NCBI GenBank assembly: GCA_024256265.1
Contig: JACGUK010000022.1
Coordinates: 1-21,420 of the forward strand
Origin: an archaeon
GTDB taxonomy: Archaea; Thermoproteota; Nitrososphaeria; Nitrososphaerales; JACAEJ01
DNA: 21,420 nt
Reading direction: 5' to 3'
A program made the position numbers and the translations under genes. Of the stretch, positions 1 through 6,359 are shown in pieces; position 1 is the stretch's first letter, and each line of letters opens with the position of its first letter. The notes below the pieces were generated by a model, which searched no databases, was not told where the DNA came from, and was given only the letters and a program-made list of their open reading frames with translations.

Positions 1-17
1 GGGTTCTTTTCAGCCAT
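1..17 (-). CDS. Possible start of a further minus-strand gene (cut by the window edge)
   Basis: An ATG at 17-15 reads M-A-E-K-N and runs off the left edge. It lies just past the stop of the methyltransferase gene at 25-27 and is preceded by a purine-rich GGTGATGGAG stretch that would serve as a ribosome binding site. This continues the tightly packed minus-strand gene array. Only five codons are visible, so no function can be given. Confidence 0.3.
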
Positions 18-24
18 TACTCCA

Positions 25-561
25 TCACCTTAGCTTTTCCCACCTTGTGAATTGAAGAATGATCAAAGATATGTCAAGATTAGACAAGCCTAGAAGTCTG
101 CCATCGGCATGTGTAACACCACACCCTCTGATCTGCCATTTATGATCTGGATTATTTTCCCAAGATATAGAAGGTTTCTCAAAGGCTGATAGGGTTGGTA
201 ATGAGATTAGCACCTTCTTATCACAAACTCTGCATAACTCTCTAAGACTATCACCCATATTCTCTAGATGCTCTAATAACTCTCCTGCAATAACAGTAGT
301 GAAAGCTCTATCTCTGAAGGGTAAGAACCTAACATCACAGGCTAAAGCATCTAAGCCTCTATCTTTGGCTCTTTTTACTGCATTTATGTCTATGTCTGTT
401 GCCAATACATCAAGACCTTTCTGCTTTATCGAGTGGCTTATGTACCCATCTGCACAACCTACCTCTAAGCAATTACCCTCTGATAATCTAACCACTTCAC
501 ATACCCTGCTCCTTTGATCTGGACAGATTTGGCACAATTTCTCTAGCTCGACTATACTCAC
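25..561 (-). CDS. Class I SAM-dependent methyltransferase
   Basis: This 178-residue protein has the Rossmann methyltransferase core. Motif I is E-V-G-C-A-D-G at residues 33-39, the acidic end of strand 2 is at D56, a D-V pair at 76-77 follows, and A-G-E-L-L-E-H-L-E near 92-100 is the usual post-motif of Methyltransf_11-type enzymes. The substrate cannot be read from sequence; such enzymes act on small molecules, sugars, proteins or nucleic acids. The start is a GTG that overlaps the TGA of the upstream 47-codon gene (GTGA), which implies translational coupling. The length is short for the family, with little sequence after the core. It sits in the accessory block with a glycosyltransferase, so a glycan or surface-modification role is possible but unproven. 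Confidence 0.8.
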   Translation of the reverse strand: MSIVELEKLCQICPDQRSRVCEVVRLSEGNCLEVGCADGYISHSIKQKGLDVLATDIDINAVKRAKDRGLDALACDVRFLPFRDRAFTTVIAGELLEHLENMGDSLRELCRVCDKKVLISLPTLSAFEKPSISWENNPDHKWQIRGCGVTHADGRLLGLSNLDISLIILQFTRWEKLR

Positions 562-701
562 TTTTCTATCAACTCCTTTTCATTAAGGAATATTCGATCG
601 CATACCGTGCATTGATAAAGAGCAGGCTTGAAGGTCATGTTGTAGGCTATAACCTGCTTTACCTCATGTAACTCTCCATTGGCTTTATGGTACTTCTTCA
701 T
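558..701 (-). CDS. 47-residue CxxC protein, tandem paralogue of its upstream neighbour
   Basis: This small gene starts at an ATG overlapping the TGA of the upstream gene (ATGA) and ends in a TGA overlapping the GTG of the methyltransferase (GTGA), so it fills the gap between them exactly. The protein starts MKKYHKANGELHEV and contains C-T-V-C at residues 31-34. Residues 3-47 align without gaps to the middle of the 98-residue neighbour: H-K-x2-G-E-x-H, then an aromatic/hydrophobic stretch, Y-x-C-x2-C, and a charged E-x-x-I-x-[KR] end. The H-x6-H and C-x2-C pairs could bind one zinc ion. No function is known. Confidence rests on the double overlap and the paralogy. Confidence 0.7.
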   Translation of the reverse strand: MKKYHKANGELHEVKQVIAYNMTFKPALYQCTVCDRIFLNEKELIEK

Positions 702-994
702 GTTATCATCAACTCCCTCTTTATCTCAGCGACTCTTTTCTTCCTCTCTGCTTCTTGCATAGCCTTACTGCCTCTGTATCTTATCGAAACTACTCTCTTT
801 ATGATCGTCTCATGCTCATGAAAGTAATTTTTGCATCTATCACAATAGTATAGAATGGTTGGGTGCATATTAGTGCCATAATTGATCTCTACTACCTTGT
901 GCACCTCTCCTTTGATCTTATGGAAGAATCTGATCTCCTCAGACCTATCAATATCCTCAAACTTTTCAACTTTGTCAATCAATGTGTCTCCCAT
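698..994 (-). CDS. 98-residue protein with H-x6-H...C-x2-C motif (putative zinc-binding)
   Basis: The protein has three parts: an acidic N-terminus (about 1-22), a putative metal-binding module (about 23-67), and a basic helical tail rich in K, R and E (about 68-98). The module carries H-K-I-K-G-E-V-H and then Y-Y-C-D-R-C, followed by F-H-E-H. The same module makes up almost all of the next gene. The ATG has a good ribosome binding site (AAAGGAGTG, about 9 nt upstream) and lies inside the last 16 nt of the glycosyltransferase reading frame as reconstructed across its frameshift. A nucleic-acid or protein-binding role is plausible from the basic tail and metal motif, but I do not recognise the family. 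Confidence 0.7.
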   Translation of the reverse strand: MGDTLIDKVEKFEDIDRSEEIRFFHKIKGEVHKVVEINYGTNMHPTILYYCDRCKNYFHEHETIIKRVVSIRYRGSKAMQEAERKKRVAEIKRELMIT

Positions 995-2152
995 ATTGAT
1001 CTACACTCCTTTAGGAATTGGTGCATGATGCTATACCATGTTCTTGATGAGAGCTTCTTTTGTTCTCTCTGAGCTTTTCTTTTACAGTATTCTAAATTGC
1101 TTATGACAAATTCTAATAGCTCAACACAATGATCTACATCTGGATTGACACCATAGCCTATATGACCCCATATTGTAGTAGGGAATAGCTTTGAGCATGA
1201 TTTAGGACTGATGTAAACCTCTAGCTAGAGCTTCATAAGGGTTAAGCTCAAATGCACCCGCACGATAAGGATGAATAAGAATATCACAAGAATCATACAG
1301 ATAGACTAAATCCTCTTCACTCAACCAATCAGCAATCTTGACTGTTGGAATACCAGAAAAATATTTTTCAGCATCAAAATCCATGGGAGAAGGAAAAGTC
1401 TTAACGACTAGAACAAAGTCCTTATGCCCTATCCTTTTCAACGCCTCTCTCACTACATCTGCTCCTTTTCTCCCCTCTGAATGAAGGCAGAAATAAAGTA
1501 TCTTTGTGCGCTTATCCTCTCTTAGCCTTGATAGCTTGTTATTCTCAGTCCTTATCTCATCCTTTGGTTTTTGAAATACTTCATTAACTCCATGAGGGAT
1601 TAAACACATATTGTTTTGAACTCCTGATCTCTTGTAAGTTTCCATAGCGAATGTGGATGGTAGAAATATTGCATCTATGCGCTTATCATTCGCATAATCA
1701 GCATAGCCCTCGCTTATTTGGGTAGTATCTGCAACCTCAAAGGCAACTATGTATCTATGGCTCTTCTTCAGCCATTTTAATGCCTCTATTCGTGTAAAGA
1801 ATAAAGGATGAACAATAGCAAAATCGTTAAGAGGCTCAGGCTCATGCTCAAAATTGACTAGATACTCATGAAGTCCTCTTTTTCGCACTTTAAAGCCCAT
1901 ATTGTTTAGTGCATTGGTATGCTCACTAGCAACTCTGTTAAAAGCACCAGAAAATTTGTCATAATAATACGTGAATCTAAACTCTCCATACTCCTCAAAC
2001 TCCTCTACCGAGTATTGATGTTTGTGGGGAGAGAAGGGCAATTCAACTTCTCTGCTCATAACTCTATTAGCAGTAATAATGCTAGATGGTACAGTAGCAG
2101 TTAGAGCGCCTAAGCCAAAAATTGCTAGTTCTTTTAACACCACCTTGATCAC
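979..2152 (-). pseudogene. GT4-like glycosyltransferase interrupted by a frameshift near 1204-1226
   Basis: The first frame (2152 to stop at 1202) gives 316 residues. They hold a hydrophobic N-terminal stretch (about 8-28), an N-terminal Rossmann-like half, and the GT-B C-terminal half of family GT4: L-I-P-H-G-V, a basic G-R-K-G-A-D nucleotide-sugar loop, the D-W-L-S-E-E-D-L-V-x-L-Y segment, and P-Y-E-A-L-A-R-G. The frame then ends abruptly with L-H-Q-S. The +1 frame continues from GTT at about 1218 for 79 codons to a TGA at 979-981 and reads as a normal GT4 tail (G-Y-G-V-N-P-D-V-D-H-C-V-E-L-L, then R-T-W-Y-S-I-M-H-Q-F-L). The combined length of about 390 residues fits the family. The GTG start overlaps the upstream TGA (GTGA). 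It may be a real mutation, an assembly error or, less likely, programmed frameshifting. Confidence 0.8.
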
Positions 2153-2610
2153 GCTCTTGTAGATATAGTAACTCTTAGTCTTGGTCTTATGATGCCTACT
2201 CTCTCAACCTTATCTATTCTGAACTCAGGGGGTAATGTCCTCAACAATTCTACGACTCTTGGCTCTGCCTCTGGTGGTGGCGGTGGGGGTAGTCTTACTT
2301 CCTCTGGATCAGTTCTTTTCTCTCCCCAGTATTCAGCCCATTTTTCTAAGTCCTCTTTAGTAACATCGTGTTCTCTCATATATTCTTGAACACTAGGATC
2401 GTACTCTGATCTAGCTCTAAGCATGTGGGCTATAGCCTCTCTTCTAGCATAATCTTCCTTCAAACTTTCTGGTTTCATCTGTAATAATAGCCTCTCAACT
2501 TCTCTTTTTGTTATTGTAATCTGTGGACTATGTGAAGCACCTAGTATGCGCTTTTTATCCTCGCCGATCTGCTCTCTCCACTTCTTAAGCACATTCTCTG
2601 GAAGGCTCAT
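2149..2610 (-). CDS. Hypothetical 153-residue charged protein with a polyproline tract
   Basis: The protein is rich in K, R and E and mostly helical in appearance up to about residue 105. A run of six prolines (about 107-112) then leads to a C-terminal segment of about 40 residues with alternating hydrophobic and basic residues (R-V-G-I-I-R-P-R-L-R-V-T-I), which looks like beta-strands. No signal peptide, membrane segment or catalytic motif is visible. The ATG overlaps the TGA of the upstream gene (ATGA), and its own TGA overlaps the GTG of the glycosyltransferase. The helical-linker-beta layout suits a structural or adaptor protein, but this is only a guess from composition. I do not recognise the family. 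Confidence 0.65.
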   Translation of the reverse strand: MSLPENVLKKWREQIGEDKKRILGASHSPQITITKREVERLLLQMKPESLKEDYARREAIAHMLRARSEYDPSVQEYMREHDVTKEDLEKWAEYWGEKRTDPEEVRLPPPPPPEAEPRVVELLRTLPPEFRIDKVERVGIIRPRLRVTISTRA

Positions 2611-2909
2611 AACTCAGCAAACCTCTCCATCAATGACATGATCTCTTTTGTAGCGTTGATGTGCTTGGATAGTTTGTCGGTGATCAAGTGAGACGTCATG
2701 CCTAAAAGATACGCAACCTTAGCCTTGTCATCAGGTATAACTACGCTTAAGACTGAAAGATGCAGATTATGAAGAGTTTTTCGATGCTTACCAATGAACA
2801 AATCTAAATCTGGAAGATCAGCCCCTAGCTCAGCCCAATTCTCATAACCATCAAGTCCTAAGGCTCTAGCCAGTTCCTTAGCAACCTTTCTATGATCTCT
2901 TCTATTCAT
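2607..2909 (-). CDS. Miniature YdjM-like metal-dependent hydrolase motif protein
   Basis: In 100 residues this protein shows the spaced pattern of the YdjM/LexA-regulated metal-dependent hydrolase family (PF04307): H6, then L-P-D-L-D at 32-36, H-R-K-T-L-H at 42-47, and G-M-T-S-H-L-I-T-D at 70-78. Known members carry similar P-D-x-D, H-R-x-x-x-H and S-H-x-x-x-D motifs, usually together with membrane helices. Here only one moderately hydrophobic stretch (about 51-59) is present, so this would be a soluble minimal version. A zinc-dependent phospholipase C-like fold is an alternative reading of the same residues. The gene starts at an ATG at the end of a 205-nt gap and is coupled by ATGA to the next gene. 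Confidence 0.55.
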   Translation of the reverse strand: MNRRDHRKVAKELARALGLDGYENWAELGADLPDLDLFIGKHRKTLHNLHLSVLSVVIPDDKAKVAYLLGMTSHLITDKLSKHINATKEIMSLMERFAEL

Positions 2910-3003
2910 AATAACTCATTAGCGGGGTATAGGAGGATGAAAAGGGCATAAACGACTCCCATACTGAGCTTGTGTCTGATTCTAACCCTTTTTCATCACT
3001 CAT
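2902..3003 (-). CDS. Possible 33-residue mini-gene ahead of the YdjM-like gene
   Basis: An ATG at 3003 opens a 33-codon frame (starting MSDEKGLESDTSSVWESF) that ends in a TAG overlapping the first codons of the next gene by 8 nt. Stop-start overlap is the rule in this array, which is the main support. A second, alternative frame (ATG at 2962, 18 hydrophobic residues) ends in a TGA overlapping the same start as ATGA. No good ribosome binding site was seen for either, and at most one of the two is likely to be real. Confidence 0.2.
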   Translation of the reverse strand: MSDEKGLESDTSSVWESFMPFSSSYTPLMSYYE

Positions 3004-3114
3004 TCTACCCTATCGCTGAGTAGGAGCTTTAACTCCTATCAACGTGCTTTAGTAGATTTTTCTATCCCCCTACCACCAAAGCAAAAACCACGAGGGGTCA
3101 TGGCGAGTTATCGT
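2910..3114. other. 205-nt gap in the gene array, containing a short hairpin
   Basis: This is the only sizeable gap in the minus-strand array. It holds a hairpin with 6-bp arms TAGGAG and CTCCTA (3021-3026 and 3033-3038) around a 6-nt loop, and only very short open frames. It could be a processing, termination or regulatory site separating the first two genes from the rest. No clear TATA box was seen. Confidence 0.35.
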
Positions 3115-3495
3115 TTACTTTGGAGAGCCTACTGCTTTGCTTATTGCACTAACTACTGTGTCTATTCCAGCCTCGACATTCTCGAACATAGCACCGAAGG
3201 CAACCATCCTAGACCATTTTCCTCTTAGCAACAATAATGCAATAAGAGAGCCTGTAAAACTGATACCTCTTGCTACAACTGGAGACCATTCTTTAAGAGT
3301 TGGAGATTTTATGGCATCTCCTAGAGCTTTCATGCCATAGTCTAAGCCGAATACTATGCCATACTTGTTGATTTTACTGCCAGCCGTTACCCCCACTAAT
3401 AACTCAGCATCCCTTACAAGCAATACTCTTGGTGCGATCTCTGGAGAGCCTCCGCCTGTTATCTCACTTAGTCTCTTTTCTGCTAGTGTTGCCAT
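3115..3495 (-). CDS. Hypothetical 126-residue protein with one probable membrane segment
   Basis: The chosen start is the ATG at 3495, which overlaps the TAA of the upstream gene as TAATG. A GTG four codons further upstream (3507) is the alternative. The protein has a charged N-terminus, a region with repeated small and hydrophobic residues (V-G-V-T-A-G-S-K), a strongly hydrophobic stretch G-I-S-F-T-G-S-L-I-A-L-L-L-L at about 82-95 that could span a membrane, and an amphipathic end. No family is recognised. In a virus-like array such a protein could be a virion membrane or holin-like protein, but nothing in the sequence demands that. It is the second gene after the block's leading promoter. 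Confidence 0.6.
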   Translation of the reverse strand: MATLAEKRLSEITGGGSPEIAPRVLLVRDAELLVGVTAGSKINKYGIVFGLDYGMKALGDAIKSPTLKEWSPVVARGISFTGSLIALLLLRGKWSRMVAFGAMFENVEAGIDTVVSAISKAVGSPK

Positions 3496-3878
3496 TACAC
3501 ATACCACCCCTCATGTCCTCCTGCTGATGGCTTTGCTGATGCAGTAGGTATTGGCATAACAAAGGCAGTTGCGTATCTTTCACACTCTCCTCTTATAGTC
3601 ATCATAAATTCTGCTAGACCTTCTCTGAATCTTCTAAAGAATTCTTTTACTGCTATGGCTTTTTGCTCTGATGATAGATTAGGATTCGTCTTTATACCAG
3701 AAATGTATGGTTGAACAAGCTCTTGGAATACTTCCATTCTTAGGATGCCACGAGTACCATATTCTCTTGCATAGCGCTCTGATCCTTTTACACCTTCTAC
3801 TGTCTCCTTTGCTGATAGCATCTGTCTTGGTACTGGTGGTGAACGATAACTTCCGAATGTTCTTTTTCTTCTTGCCAT
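3495..3878 (-). CDS. Hypothetical 127-residue basic protein, first gene of the accessory block
   Basis: The reading frame is open back to 3968, but the upstream part runs through an inverted-repeat array, so the ATG at 3878 is preferred. A TATA-like element at 3901-3909 lies about 26 nt upstream, which would make the mRNA leaderless. The protein starts with a basic tract (M-A-R-R-K-R), has a proline-rich stretch (S-P-P-V-P-R), then predicted helices with E-F-F-R-R-F-R-E-G-L-A-E-F, and a glycine/histidine-containing tail. No cysteine or metal motif stands out. DNA-binding or virion-structural roles would fit a basic first gene, but I do not recognise it. Confidence 0.55.
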   Translation of the reverse strand: MARRKRTFGSYRSPPVPRQMLSAKETVEGVKGSERYAREYGTRGILRMEVFQELVQPYISGIKTNPNLSSEQKAIAVKEFFRRFREGLAEFMMTIRGECERYATAFVMPIPTASAKPSAGGHEGWYV

Positions 3879-3900
3879 AAGACCAAGAGAGGATAACGAT

Positions 3901-3909
3901 TTTTTAAAC
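3901..3909 (-). promoter_or_regulatory. TATA-like element for the accessory block
   Basis: On the minus strand this reads GTTTAAAAA. Its centre is about 26 nt upstream of the ATG at 3878, the usual archaeal TATA-to-start distance for a leaderless transcript. No Shine-Dalgarno sequence is seen ahead of that ATG, which agrees with leaderless expression. Confidence 0.5.
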
Positions 3910-3928
3910 GAATTGCAAAAAGTGATGC

Positions 3929-3986
3929 TAATCTGCGCATGTGCGCAGATTAATGGAAAGCCTTGCACAGATTACTAATCTGCACA
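3929..3986. repeat. Four-copy 11-bp element (TAATCTGCRCA-like) in two back-to-back pairs
   Basis: Copies lie at 3929-3939 (plus), 3942-3952 (minus), 3964-3974 (minus) and 3976-3986 (plus). The first pair is a perfect inverted repeat, TAATCTGCGCA and TGCGCAGATTA, separated by TG. The second pair is TGCACAGATTA and TAATCTGCACA, separated by C, with one position departing from symmetry. A degraded fifth copy may lie at 4055-4063. The array sits 20 to 80 bp upstream of the TATA element of the accessory block and between divergent genes. An operator or activator site is most likely; an origin iteron or element boundary is possible. Confidence 0.6.
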
Positions 3987-4115
3987 TAAAATGTTCAAAA
4001 ACCTTACCTCAGACCCTACATCCATGCTCATCTTCACCTTATGTTAAAGACTATTTGCAGATTGGCTTGGAACATTTTATTAGTAACAAATTCCTTAAGT
4101 TCACGGGAAGGGGTC

Positions 4116-4952
4116 TTGTTGATTAAATCATTAACATATTTCTTTGATGGAGTTATAGCTACAGCTACTAAAGAGCTGAAGATATCTTTAAGGTACTCAA
4201 CATGGGTTCTAACTATGTTTGCAGCCCCTTACGTATTATCGATTCTAATGCAAACTATTGGGGGGTATGCTGGAGGTTCTAAAGCCTATGGCAACTTCTC
4301 AGCTTACACAGGAACAGAAAACGTATTCGTATACCTAGTCTTAGGGAGCCTCCTTTGGATGATGGCTGCTGTAATCATGTGGGATGTAGGTCTTCTGCTA
4401 AACAATGAAAGATGGAGGGGGACATTAGAGCAGAACGCTATGGCTCCTGTGCCCTTTGTCTCTTTGGCGATAGGTTTCACGATAGCAGACATCTTGTTCA
4501 CCTCGCCTGTGTTCATCATAGGGGTTGCTTTGAGTCTTTGGATAGGAGGGGCTTTCTCCTTGGTCTCCCTCTTTCAAGTCTTCCTACTATTCATAGTAGG
4601 ACTCCTCCCGCTTTATGGTATCGGTTTGCTGTTTGGAGCTCTGTCTTTCAGAAGCAAAAGAAGCTATTCAATAGTGAATACACTCAATACCGCCTTGGCC
4701 ATACTTTCTGGCTCTCTTTATCCAATAACTGTTCTCCCATTCTGGTTACAATCAATCTCGAACTTCATCCCCTTGACACATGCAACAGTTCTTGTCAGAG
4801 TCTTCTCTCTCTTACCTCAGTTCTTTCTAAGCGAATCATGGCGCCTACTGGTTTTGATCTTCATGATAATCGTCTATCCTCTAATAGGCATCTTTGTATT
4901 CAATATGGCTGATAAGCAAGCTCGAAGGAAGGGAGATTTTGCCAAATACTAA
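4116..4952 (+). CDS. ABC-2 type transporter permease (first of a pair)
   Basis: The protein is an integral membrane permease with about six hydrophobic helices and the ABC-2 signature between helices 2 and 3: N-N-E-R-W-R-G-T-L-E, followed by A-P-V-P. Such permeases pair with an ATPase to export lipids, polysaccharides, drugs or peptides. The frame is open from an ATG at 4041, but a TTG at 4116 preceded by GGGAAGGGG (4105-4113) is preferred, because the partner gene uses the same arrangement (GGAAGGGAG then TTG) and the resulting 279 residues match it in size. The gene overlaps its partner by 14 nt. No ATP-binding subunit is adjacent: upstream sequence is the accessory block. Confidence 0.85.
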   Translation: MLIKSLTYFFDGVIATATKELKISLRYSTWVLTMFAAPYVLSILMQTIGGYAGGSKAYGNFSAYTGTENVFVYLVLGSLLWMMAAVIMWDVGLLLNNERWRGTLEQNAMAPVPFVSLAIGFTIADILFTSPVFIIGVALSLWIGGAFSLVSLFQVFLLFIVGLLPLYGIGLLFGALSFRSKRSYSIVNTLNTALAILSGSLYPITVLPFWLQSISNFIPLTHATVLVRVFSLLPQFFLSESWRLLVLIFMIIVYPLIGIFVFNMADKQARRKGDFAKY

Positions 4953-5766
4953 GTTATTAAAAGAATTGGCTTCAGATTTAATGGCAGCATCATGGAAGAA
5001 TTGGAAAATAAGGATTAGATATCCTGAATGGTTGGCATCAGAGCTAATAGATTCAACCCTTTATTTCATCATGTTCTCAACTGGGGTGCTAATATTCTTG
5101 CCAAGCTTTTCAAGCGCTCAGGGGTCTTTAGTTGTAAATTCTTTGGTTTGGGGGTTTGTTTTCATGGTGAATTTTGGATACACTGTCTGGGACTTAGGAT
5201 TCTCATTACAGAATGAAAATAGGATTGGCACCCTTGAGGAGGCATTTCTGACGCCTGCTTCAAGACTTGCATTCATAGTTGGGAATGGCCTTCAAAGCTA
5301 CGCTATGGGAGCTATACTTGTGACAATCTTGCTGCCCTTGATAAACCTACTCTTGGGTATACCCATAATCATTCAAGATGCCTTTCTGTTGATAGTCTCT
5401 TACACCCTAATGGTAACCATGATGCTTGGGTTCGGCATAATTTTTGCTTCTTTGATCTGGCTTGTAAGAACTCCCGAAGGTATAGGAAGTTTGACTTATT
5501 TTCTTGTGATGATATTTGCAAGCGTATTTATACCTGTTGCTACTCTTCAAGAGCCTCTAAGAACCATAGCATCTTTATTCCCTCTCACTTATCCTATAGA
5601 TATAATAAGGTATTCTGCCACAGGTACACCTACTCTGTTCTCTGAACCCATTTTCGAGTTTTTCTTCACCGGCATAATATCCATAGTTATCTTTTTCTTC
5701 GGTCTTCTAACATTTCGCCTGATTGAGAGGAGATTGAAGCGCAAAGGCTCTTTAGTAGCCTTCTAA
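4939..5766 (+). CDS. ABC-2 type transporter permease (second of a pair)
   Basis: This second permease has the same topology as the upstream gene and the equivalent cytosolic motif N-E-N-R-I-G-T-L-E-E-A with T-P-A-S shortly after, so the two probably form a heterodimeric channel. The conserved C-terminal F-P-L-T-Y-P-I-D-I-I-R segment of ABC-2 permeases is also present, as is a basic C-terminus. The frame is open from 4894; the TTG at 4939 is chosen because GGAAGGGAG lies directly upstream and the overlap with the first gene drops to 14 nt, giving 276 residues. The substrate cannot be assigned. It needs an ATPase encoded elsewhere. Confidence 0.85.
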   Translation: MPNTKLLKELASDLMAASWKNWKIRIRYPEWLASELIDSTLYFIMFSTGVLIFLPSFSSAQGSLVVNSLVWGFVFMVNFGYTVWDLGFSLQNENRIGTLEEAFLTPASRLAFIVGNGLQSYAMGAILVTILLPLINLLLGIPIIIQDAFLLIVSYTLMVTMMLGFGIIFASLIWLVRTPEGIGSLTYFLVMIFASVFIPVATLQEPLRTIASLFPLTYPIDIIRYSATGTPTLFSEPIFEFFFTGIISIVIFFFGLLTFRLIERRLKRKGSLVAF

Positions 5767-5790
5767 GTTAGCATTTGTTTAGAATTAACA

Positions 5791-5800
5791 TTTTTATAAA
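5791..5800 (+). promoter_or_regulatory. TATA box of the aKMT-like gene
   Basis: TTTTTATAAA is centred about 27 nt before the ATG at 5823. This spacing predicts a leaderless transcript and supports the ATG at 5823 over the in-frame ATG at 5775, which lies upstream of the expected transcription start. Confidence 0.6.
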
Positions 5801-5822
5801 CGATCTTTTATACCCTTTATCC

Positions 5823-6359
5823 ATGAATGTAGCACCATTCGTTGAGTCGCCGCACGATGTGGTAAAGAAGATGTTAAAGCTAGTTGAACCAAAGTCTGAC
5901 GAAATCCTTTATGACATGGGTTCAGGAGACGGTAGGATAATTATCACGGCAGCAAAAGATTTCGGCTTGCGTTGTATAGGCGTAGAGATTCGTGAGGATT
6001 TGGTCAAAAGGGCTATGGCAGAGATAAGGAGGTTGAACTTGGAGAGTAAAATTAAGGTAATCAACGACGATTTTTTCGATGTAGATATATCCAATGCTAA
6101 TATAGTTACTCTATATCTTACGACTTCAGCGAATGAAAAGTTAAGACCAAAACTTGAGAAGGAACTTAGGAGCGGTACTCGTGTTGTATCTCATGATTAC
6201 GAGATAAGGGGTTGGATGCCGACAAGGGTCTCTAAAGACGACCCGCCTGGACATACAATATATCTCTATATCTTTGACCCTGTTAAAACCCCTATGAAAA
6301 ACGAGAGCAAGACTTTTTCCCTCTTTTCCTATCGTGGTAGACCCCCTTTTCACTTTTAA
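5823..6359 (+). CDS. aKMT-like protein-lysine methyltransferase
   Basis: The protein matches the small archaeal lysine methyltransferase aKMT described in Sulfolobus: an N-terminal P-x-D-V-V-K-K-M-L helix, motif I D-M-G-S-G-D-G at 31-37 followed by R-I-I-I-T-A-A-K-D-F, E55 closing strand 2, D-F-F-D-V-D-I-S near 83-90, and the C-terminal K-L-E-K-E-L-R-S-G-T-R-V-V-S-H and E-I-R-G-W signatures. Known aKMT enzymes methylate many cellular proteins, including the chromatin protein Cren7, using SAM. At 178 residues this copy has about 20 extra basic/aromatic C-terminal residues (from about 155). Its stop codon overlaps the stop of the convergent cysteine desulfurase gene at the shared TTAA, 6356-6359. 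Confidence 0.8.
   Translation: MNVAPFVESPHDVVKKMLKLVEPKSDEILYDMGSGDGRIIITAAKDFGLRCIGVEIREDLVKRAMAEIRRLNLESKIKVINDDFFDVDISNANIVTLYLTTSANEKLRPKLEKELRSGTRVVSHDYEIRGWMPTRVSKDDPPGHTIYLYIFDPVKTPMKNESKTFSLFSYRGRPPFHF

Noticed and set aside
1202..1230. Programmed ribosomal frameshifting in the glycosyltransferase gene
   Set aside because: A +1 shift is needed and no slippery site or downstream stimulatory structure was evident; mutation or assembly error is simpler.
3879..3968. N-terminal extension of the first accessory gene, from an upstream start at 3968
   Set aside because: It would translate part of the inverted-repeat array and lie upstream of the predicted TATA box; the ATG at 3878 fits the promoter better.
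4412..4912. A 166-codon open frame on the plus strand inside the first permease gene
   Set aside because: It is out of frame with a clear membrane permease, and its composition is rich in Ser, His and Arg without any domain pattern; a shadow frame.
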